The notes below the pieces were generated by a model. The model did no database searches, was not told where the DNA came from, and saw nothing but the letters and a program-made list of their open reading frames with translations. From IMG/VR virus record IMGVR_UViG_3300032893_000262, positions 1 to 25,228 of that record: a stretch of DNA of 25,228 nt; one strand, given 5' to 3'. Position 1 is the first letter of the stretch. Each line of letters begins with the position of its first letter. Both the position numbers and the translations under genes were made by a program. This document shows positions 20,633-25,228 of this stretch, piece by piece. The stretch is from a virus.

Positions 20633-23185
20633 ATGGGCACTGACGGCATTCCTTTAAATTATTTAATCCAAAACGAAGCACTGGTAAAGAATCCAGTCAT
20701 CGTCGTTAAGATTAAAGGGCTCAATGACATCTTATCCAGCACCCCCGTCGGGACTGAGATTCTTTATGGGGACGTAGATGTCATCTATGGCGCGCCAGGC
20801 TTGGTGTACGGAGGACTCAGGCCCTACACCAAACAAAATGAAGACGGGTCTATTTCGACGTTTAGGCCTTATTTAAACTTAGATGGCTCAAGCCTCACCA
20901 TTGGCCAGCGTCTTGAGCCTGAGCAGGGGAAGGCATCCGTTTCGCTTCTGACCCTATCCTTCATTGACTATGAAGGATTCATGACCCAGCTTATCTCTCC
21001 GGGAGTTTTACTCCCTGAGATTTTGGGCGCTGAAATCCAAGTGTTCTTAGGCTTCTCAAATATCTCTTACCCCCAGGACTTTTTTGAAGTCTTCCGTGGA
21101 TACATATCGGCTGTGGATGATGGGCCCGGTACAGTCAATATCCAGGTCTCAGACCCCAACATCAAACGCCGCCAACAGCTCTTTTACATCGCTCAAAGTT
21201 CTTTAACAGGAGACATTTCCCCAAGCGACACTTCCATTCCAGTCACCAGTACGGGGGATTTCTTTGCCCCGATCATTGGCCCGGATGGAAATCCCAACAA
21301 CAGCGTTCACTGTTTCATTCAGATTGACGATGAGTGGATCGAGTGTGTCCCTGATTCAGGCACTACTTTTAGCGTGATCATGCGAGGTGCCCGGGGCACC
21401 ACGGCTGACTCCCATACGAGTGGAACCACCGTGTCGGCTGGAATTCAGATTGGTGACCCAACTTATCAAGTGAATGCCCTCGACATGGCCCTTCAGTTCA
21501 TGCTTTCAGGCTGGGATGGACCTTGGATCACAGGTGAGCCCCTTTTGGCCATTGGACCTGAACCTGATCCCGACCCAGGCACCACCACGACAGATTTCAT
21601 TACACTCCCAAGCGGCGTTGACGCCGTTCAGGATTATGGTTTGGTGGCCGGTGAATGGTGCATCCTGCAAGGAAGTTCTCACGGGGGAAACAACAACACC
21701 CTTTTTCAAATCGTGAGATTTGCCGATTTTGAAAGCCAGTCCAATCGTTTGATCTATGTCAATGCCACGCTCACTAAAGAGCAAGATACGCCTGCCACAA
21801 TCGGCTTTAGATCCCAGTATGACGTGCTCCCCGTGGGAGCAGGTCTTAGCCTCACTCCCATTGACGTGGATATTGCCCAACATCAGCTTATTAAAAATAT
21901 CTTCTTAGGTGGGAACGGAAACGACTATATCTTTTTCTTTAGTCAATCGGTCGATAGTGGTAAAGATTTCTTGGAAACGCAAGTCTACTTCCCCATTGGT
22001 GCGTATTCCCTCACGCGTCGAGGCAAGCTATCTTGCGGATACCATTCGCCGCCTATCGCCAATCAAAACCTAGCCATCCTGAATAAAGATAATGTTCTTG
22101 ATCCCCAAAACATAAGACCTTCGCGTGCGCTCAATCAGCGGGCATTCTTCAATGAAATCGATATCTCTTACAACTTTGATGACGCGGGGGATTCTTTATC
22201 AAATGTCGTCATCCTGGACAATGACAGTCTGAATGCCATTGGGATTACGAGTGTTCTTCCGATCTCAGCCCAGGGCGTTTATGCCGGGTACTCAGCGGCC
22301 AAGCTTCAAAAGCGCGCTTTCTTTCTCTTAAATCGCTACAAGCGCGGAGCCCTCATGTTCACCATCAAAGTGAACTGGAAAGTGGGAAGCACGATTGAGG
22401 CTGGCGATATTGTCACCATTCAGGACTATGGCAACCTTCAGCTTGCCAATTTCAATACGGGCGAACGGGGCTTGGATTATCAGCTCTTTGAAGTCATTGA
22501 CAGGACTTTTGATCTTAAAGCAGGAAACGTTTCTTTAAAATTGGTGGGTGGCCTTGGGGCCACCATTCAAGACCGTTTTGCCACCATCTCGCCAAGCTCC
22601 CATACGGATACAGGATGCACCAGCCAAAAAGTCATCATTAAAGATTCTTTTGGGGCTCTTTACCCGGGCAATGAATCTAAGAAATGGGCCCAGTATATTG
22701 GGCTTCCCATCGTGGTCCACTCTAAGGACTGGACTGTTTACGCCCAAGTGACACTTCTCTCCATTGATGCCACCAACAACTATCTCCTTCATGTCACGGA
22801 TCTTGGGTTTACACCCCCCGCTGATTACGTGGTGGACATTGCGGCCTATCCAAACAGCCCAGACCCCACGGAAAATGCGCTTTATAAAGTGATGCATGTT
22901 TTCCTAAGCCCCACTGTTTTAGTGACGTCTGGAACGGATACCACCCATTTTGATGTGGGGGGCGGGGACATTGGCAAATTCAAAGTGGGAGCGCCCGTCC
23001 GAATTCACTCGCTGGACTATTCCAGCGATTCGGGGGATCTTACGGTGGCAGGAATTGTGGGGACTACGATTCAGACTTCAGCCAGCATGGGCTTTACTCC
23101 CAGCGCGGGCTTTCAGGTGGACCTAATCGGGTTTCCTGATTTTAACCCGACCACCAACACGGGACAGCCTTACCGGCTGATTTGA
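20633..23185 (+). CDS. Tail tip / baseplate hub protein
   Basis: This 850-residue protein is the largest of the tail tip region and probably forms the hub under the tape measure. The N-terminal part begins PLNYLIQNEALVKNPVIVVK and has GDVDVIYGAPGLVYGGLRPY, with strand-rich sequence like the hub ring. Residues 228-267 (FIQIDDEWIECVPDSGTTFS, then VIMRGARGTTADSHTSGTTV) form a small domain seen in other phage tip proteins. The middle part has NEIDISYNFDD and QKRAFFLLNRYKRGALMFTI, which resembles the later hub domain. The C terminus carries two copies of a ~65-residue beta module (about 686-750 and 780-845). GAGGT at 20624-20628 precedes ATG 20633. Confidence 0.68.
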   Translation: MGTDGIPLNYLIQNEALVKNPVIVVKIKGLNDILSSTPVGTEILYGDVDVIYGAPGLVYGGLRPYTKQNEDGSISTFRPYLNLDGSSLTIGQRLEPEQGKASVSLLTLSFIDYEGFMTQLISPGVLLPEILGAEIQVFLGFSNISYPQDFFEVFRGYISAVDDGPGTVNIQVSDPNIKRRQQLFYIAQSSLTGDISPSDTSIPVTSTGDFFAPIIGPDGNPNNSVHCFIQIDDEWIECVPDSGTTFSVIMRGARGTTADSHTSGTTVSAGIQIGDPTYQVNALDMALQFMLSGWDGPWITGEPLLAIGPEPDPDPGTTTTDFITLPSGVDAVQDYGLVAGEWCILQGSSHGGNNNTLFQIVRFADFESQSNRLIYVNATLTKEQDTPATIGFRSQYDVLPVGAGLSLTPIDVDIAQHQLIKNIFLGGNGNDYIFFFSQSVDSGKDFLETQVYFPIGAYSLTRRGKLSCGYHSPPIANQNLAILNKDNVLDPQNIRPSRALNQRAFFNEIDISYNFDDAGDSLSNVVILDNDSLNAIGITSVLPISAQGVYAGYSAAKLQKRAFFLLNRYKRGALMFTIKVNWKVGSTIEAGDIVTIQDYGNLQLANFNTGERGLDYQLFEVIDRTFDLKAGNVSLKLVGGLGATIQDRFATISPSSHTDTGCTSQKVIIKDSFGALYPGNESKKWAQYIGLPIVVHSKDWTVYAQVTLLSIDATNNYLLHVTDLGFTPPADYVVDIAAYPNSPDPTENALYKVMHVFLSPTVLVTSGTDTTHFDVGGGDIGKFKVGAPVRIHSLDYSSDSGDLTVAGIVGTTIQTSASMGFTPSAGFQVDLIGFPDFNPTTNTGQPYRLI
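20996..21024 (+). terminator. Terminator-like hairpin inside the tail hub gene (weak)
   Basis: GGGAGT (21001-21006) pairs with ACTCCC (21010-21015) around TTT. Beyond one mismatch, TCTC (20996-20999) pairs with GAGA (21017-21020), and TTTT follows at 21021-21024. The shape is that of a short intrinsic terminator but the T-tract is only four bases and it lies in coding sequence. Confidence 0.35.
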
Positions 23186-23194
23186 GGGGGATTC

Positions 23195-23785
23195 ATGGCG
23201 GATGTAGATCCAGTTAGGCAAGACGTACCACTTCCTGGGACGCAGTTTCTCTCAGCCGTGAGCGAGTTTCTGGCCCAATCGATTGCGGGCTCAGTGAACT
23301 TCATCAACTACTTTCAGCACTCTGAAAAACAGTTTTTTCTAAATGGCTTTTACAACGTGAGCCAATCTTTTCCGCAATCGGCCGTAGACGGTATGGCCGT
23401 CTTTGAGTTTAATGCCCAGATTATCGATGTCTGGATGTTCAACGTGATTGCAGGGCTGAGTGGAACGACGGAGCTGGATATCTTGATTGCGGATAGCTCA
23501 GGGGGGAGCTTTACTTCAATCTTTACCACGACACCCAAGATTTCTTATCAGGCGGGGAACTATGCCTGGGTGGGTGCAGTTAACCCCTCGCTCATTGGGC
23601 CAAACTATAGCCCAAGCCCCTCTTACTCCCCGCCATCTAATACGACTCAGCCCGTGCTGAATGCCTCTATCACCAATGCTATCCCTGCTTGGAGCGCCAT
23701 CCGTTGTGATTTGATCCAGGCTCAGGGTGGTGGAACATCAGGGCCACAGAATTGTGGGATCTTGGTTCACTATAGACCCTTCTAA
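23195..23785 (+). CDS. Putative tail tip or receptor-binding structural protein
   Basis: This 196-residue protein lies between the hub and a small virion protein. It begins VDPVRQDVPLPGTQFLSAVS and then EFLAQSIAGSVNFINYFQHS. The body is a beta domain, with the run AQIIDVWMFNVIAGLSGTTE and LDILIADSSGGSFTSIF, a type of jelly-roll-like sequence found in tail-associated proteins. The C-terminal part is rich in Pro, Ser and Tyr (PNYSPSPSYSPPSNTTQP), a likely flexible linker, and ends CGILVHYRPF. GAGGGGG at 23184-23190 is a strong ribosome site. I infer a surface-exposed role from position and composition only. Confidence 0.55.
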   Translation: MADVDPVRQDVPLPGTQFLSAVSEFLAQSIAGSVNFINYFQHSEKQFFLNGFYNVSQSFPQSAVDGMAVFEFNAQIIDVWMFNVIAGLSGTTELDILIADSSGGSFTSIFTTTPKISYQAGNYAWVGAVNPSLIGPNYSPSPSYSPPSNTTQPVLNASITNAIPAWSAIRCDLIQAQGGGTSGPQNCGILVHYRPF

Positions 23786-23797
23786 GGAGATTAAAGA

Positions 23798-24112
23798 ATG
23801 GCAACGTATGGAAGTGGAATAAGAATTGACTCCAATATAGCCCAGAACCAGACCACAAGTGGCAGTATCACTTTATATTCAGTGCCGTCGGGGAAATACA
23901 TTGAAGCTACCATTGTGGCCAACAAGACTTCTGGGTCACCTGTGGTGGCCCTTGTAGTGGACGGTGTTGGTTATTCTTCAGTGGATCTTACTGTCACTAC
24001 TCAACAGCTTCTTGCCACCAATAGAAAGTTTGGCCCTGGCTCAGTCATTCAGATTCAAGTAACAGGTGGGACAGCGCAGGTTGCGGCCAGCGGGGTTCAG
24101 TTCACCAACTAA
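23798..24112 (+). CDS. Small beta-rich virion protein
   Basis: This 104-residue protein has the composition of a small tail or fibre accessory protein: Ser, Thr, Val and Gly dominate. It reads MATYGSGIRIDSNIAQNQTT, then SGSITLYSVPSGKYIEATIV and ANKTSGSPVVALVVDGVGYS, all short strands, and ends GGTAQVAASGVQFTN. The pattern of 'i.L..vPsGky.e.tI' is common in small structural proteins that form trimers or decorate fibres. AAGGAG at 23784-23789 is a near-consensus ribosome site, suggesting abundant expression. I do not recognise a specific family. Confidence 0.6.
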   Translation: MATYGSGIRIDSNIAQNQTTSGSITLYSVPSGKYIEATIVANKTSGSPVVALVVDGVGYSSVDLTVTTQQLLATNRKFGPGSVIQIQVTGGTAQVAASGVQFTN

Positions 24113-24124
24113 GAGGGGGTTGCC

Positions 24125-24322
24125 ATGGACACGGCGCGAATCTTAGGACGACTTGAAGAGCATAAAGATCATGCGGATTACCGTTTCAACAAACTTGAAG
24201 AAAAAGTAGACAAACTGTTAAACTCCTACTGGAAGCTGGTAGGGGTAACTGTGGGAGTGGCGACCTGTGTTTCGATACTCTCATTCTTCATCGAAGTGGC
24301 CGTAATGGCGCACTTTAAATAA
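24125..24322 (+). CDS. XhlA-like membrane protein, putative holin or holin-associated
   Basis: This 65-residue protein has a charged heptad-like coiled coil in residues 4-33 (RILGRLEEHKDHADYRFNKL and EEKVDKLLNS). One hydrophobic segment follows (WKLVGVTVGVATCVSILSFF, about 36-60) before a short tail. This is the layout of XhlA-type proteins, which act with a holin in cell lysis in several phages. AGAGGGGG at 24112-24119 is a strong ribosome site. It opens a run of membrane-linked short genes that ends in an endolysin gene. Confidence 0.72.
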   Translation: MDTARILGRLEEHKDHADYRFNKLEEKVDKLLNSYWKLVGVTVGVATCVSILSFFIEVAVMAHFK

Positions 24323-24332
24323 AGGGGGCTCT

Positions 24333-24482
24333 ATGGCTTGGCTTATCGCAAACTGGCGTGATGTTCTTTTGGCTGTGGTGGCAATTGACTCGGCTCTGAT
24401 CCCGCTTTTCCCGAAGGCCGGTATCCTGGCCACCATCAAGAACATTCTTTCGAGCTTGGTTGGCTCGCCGCCCGCCGCTTAA
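24333..24482 (+). CDS. Short membrane-associated lysis-region protein (49 aa)
   Basis: ATG 24333 is preceded by AAAGGGGG (24321-24328) and the frame closes with TAA 24480-24482. The product is MAWLIANWRDVLLAVVAIDS, then ALIPLFPKAGILATIKNILS and a short SLVGSPPAA tail. Two hydrophobic stretches, an early Trp pair and a 'PLFPK.G.L..IK.iL' run resemble short phage proteins found next to holin genes. The next gene's GTG starts at the base after this stop. A holin-partner role is inferred. Confidence 0.65.
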   Translation: MAWLIANWRDVLLAVVAIDSALIPLFPKAGILATIKNILSSLVGSPPAA

Positions 24483-24743
24483 GTGAAAGCGTTTCTTAAA
24501 GTAATTCTCAATGGCTTCCTGGGTGTAGTCGTTCCAGTCCTCACCCGGGAAGCCGAAACGCTCTTTCCTGAACCTGGGCGCGGGGATGATAAACACTACT
24601 GGGTCCAAGGAATGGTGAATAACTTGGTGTCCTCTTTGGTGGCCAAGTTTCACCTCCCCAACTGGACTGAGCAAATTCAGGCTGAAATCGTGGAGCAGGT
24701 CACCTATCTGATTCAGGCTGAGTTAAGGAAGATTGACCCATGA
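24483..24743 (+). CDS. Hypothetical lysis-region protein (86 aa), GTG start
   Basis: The GTG at 24483 directly follows the TAA of the preceding gene. No clear ribosome site precedes it, so it probably depends on coupling. The product starts with a hydrophobic segment (KAFLKVILNGFLGVVVPVLT) and continues REAETLFPEPGRGDDKHYW. It ends with a long amphipathic helix (NNLVSSLVAKFHLPNWTEQI and then EIVEQVTYLIQAELRKIDP). A strong RNA structure covers its first 80 bases. I do not recognise it; a membrane-anchored role within the lysis cassette is plausible. It overlaps the next gene by ATGA. Confidence 0.6.
   Translation: MKAFLKVILNGFLGVVVPVLTREAETLFPEPGRGDDKHYWVQGMVNNLVSSLVAKFHLPNWTEQIQAEIVEQVTYLIQAELRKIDP
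24488..24562 (+). other. Long bulged hairpin at the start of a lysis gene
   Basis: GGCTTCCTGGGTG (24513-24525) pairs with CACCCGGGAAGCC (24542-24554), 13 pairs with one G-U, around a 16-base loop. Directly outside, AGCGTTTC (24488-24495) pairs exactly with GAAACGCT (24555-24562), the left strand carrying a 17-base bulge. The stem begins three bases after the GTG start codon (24483-24485), so it may limit translation of this gene. Confidence 0.8.
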
Positions 24744-24838
24744 ACTGGTTTAACTGGCCCCCGACGGGCCCCCATTTGGTGGTCATTGTAGCCTGCGCTG
24801 TGTTTGCCATCATTCTTTTTTACCTGGGGCTTTCATGA
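24740..24838 (+). CDS. Very short single-span membrane protein (32 aa)
   Basis: ATG 24740 overlaps the preceding stop (ATGA) and AAGGAAG lies at 24725-24731. The product is MNWFNWPPTGPHLVVIVACA followed by VFAIILFYLGLS: a Trp/Pro-rich start and one 18-20-residue membrane span. It ends ATGA into the endolysin gene. Single-span mini proteins next to endolysins are often accessory to holins; this is inference from shape and position. Confidence 0.6.
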   Translation: MNWFNWPPTGPHLVVIVACAVFAIILFYLGLS

Positions 24839-25228
24839 CTGAAGCTGACGCTGTAGCCAGATATGGCCCTATTGTGAATGGGGTTTGGGCCAATGAAGCC
24901 CAGTGGTGCCAGGTGATGAAGATCCCAGCTCCCCTTCTTTCAGCAGGCACGTGGATCAATTCTATCAATGGGCTCCCCGTCACGCGTCTTTACTGCAATA
25001 CAGACATGCAAGGGCCTCTTTTTCGTGTACTTCTTCGAATCTATCAGATGGGCCTAGTCAGACAACTCAAGACGTTTGATGGGCTTTTTGAGATTAGGGA
25101 CGTCAGGGGCGAGCCCGGGAAACTCTCTTGCCATTCTTACGCTTTAGCCATTGACATCAATGCGGCCACCAATCGGTTAGGACAGACGCCGACGATGGAC
25201 CCGCTTATCGTCCAGTATTTTAAAGATG
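24835..25228 (+). CDS. M15-family peptidase endolysin (partial, C terminus beyond window)
   Basis: The ATG at 24835 overlaps the previous stop, and 131 codons are visible before the window ends. The segment around residue 88 reads IRDVRGEPGKLSCHSYALAI followed by DINAATN. His100 and Asp107, spaced HxxxxxxD, fit the zinc-binding motif of M15 peptidases (VanY, L-alanyl-D-glutamate endolysins). The 'S.H..G.A.D.N...N' pattern is the usual family signature. The enzyme would cut peptidoglycan stem peptides. It has no signal peptide in the first 20 residues, so it needs a holin to reach its target. The remaining zinc ligand must lie beyond the end. Confidence 0.82.
   Translation, partial: MTEADAVARYGPIVNGVWANEAQWCQVMKIPAPLLSAGTWINSINGLPVTRLYCNTDMQGPLFRVLLRIYQMGLVRQLKTFDGLFEIRDVRGEPGKLSCHSYALAIDINAATNRLGQTPTMDPLIVQYFKD

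Noticed and set aside
1-25228. tRNA genes, CRISPR array, insertion sequence or integrase
   Set aside because: I looked for cloverleaf arms, regularly spaced repeats, transposase motifs and tyrosine or serine recombinase signatures and found none.

Overview
The window is part of the late (structural and lysis) region of a tailed double-stranded DNA phage or prophage. All supported genes are on the + strand, tightly packed, and most neighbours overlap by 1-4 bases (ATGA, GTGA, TTGA, TGATG, TAATG). The longest stretch without an assigned gene is about 80 bases. A major tail tube gene, a G/GT tail chaperone pair joined by an apparent -1 frameshift, and a tape measure gene point to a long flexible tail (siphovirus type). 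I see no tail sheath, integrase, tRNA, rRNA or CRISPR array. The host cannot be determined from this sequence; the gene style resembles phages known mainly from metagenomes.

Layout. 1-816: the likely 3' end of an upstream gene, a small PD-(D/E)XK-type nuclease, a ribbon-helix-helix protein and a 63-residue orphan. 813-2572: two soluble glycosyltransferases, one GT-A-like and one GT-B-like. 2596-4507: small and large terminase subunits. 4504-5148: three tiny accessory genes; the first resembles the Acb2/Tad1 hairpin family of cyclic-nucleotide sponges (anti-CBASS/anti-Thoeris), which is the most interesting functional lead. 5120-11964: head module in the order Mu F-like protein, portal, a 118-residue orphan, a prohead protease fused to a scaffold (with a good internal start that could make free scaffold), a probable decoration protein and the major capsid protein. 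12047-14122: connector and tail completion genes. 14138-17803: tail tube, G/GT chaperones and tape measure. 17803-24112: tail tip and fibre genes, including a fibre-like protein with an apparent Sec signal peptide. 24125-25228: lysis cassette with an XhlA-like membrane protein, three further short genes and the start of an M15-type peptidase endolysin, cut by the window end.

How the parts work together. The terminases and portal package DNA into a shell built from capsid protein on the protease-scaffold. Connector proteins join the head to a tail whose tube is built around the tape measure with the G/GT chaperones. The tip and fibre proteins would bind the host, and the last five genes would release progeny.

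Besides genes, the window holds a series of unusually strong hairpins with unrelated sequences: 645-680, 7973-8020, 8686-8711, 11970-12023, 15049-15079 and 24488-24562. Two of them lie just after the genes that should be most highly expressed, major capsid and tail tube. They look more frequent than chance and may tune processing, stability or translation of one long late transcript.
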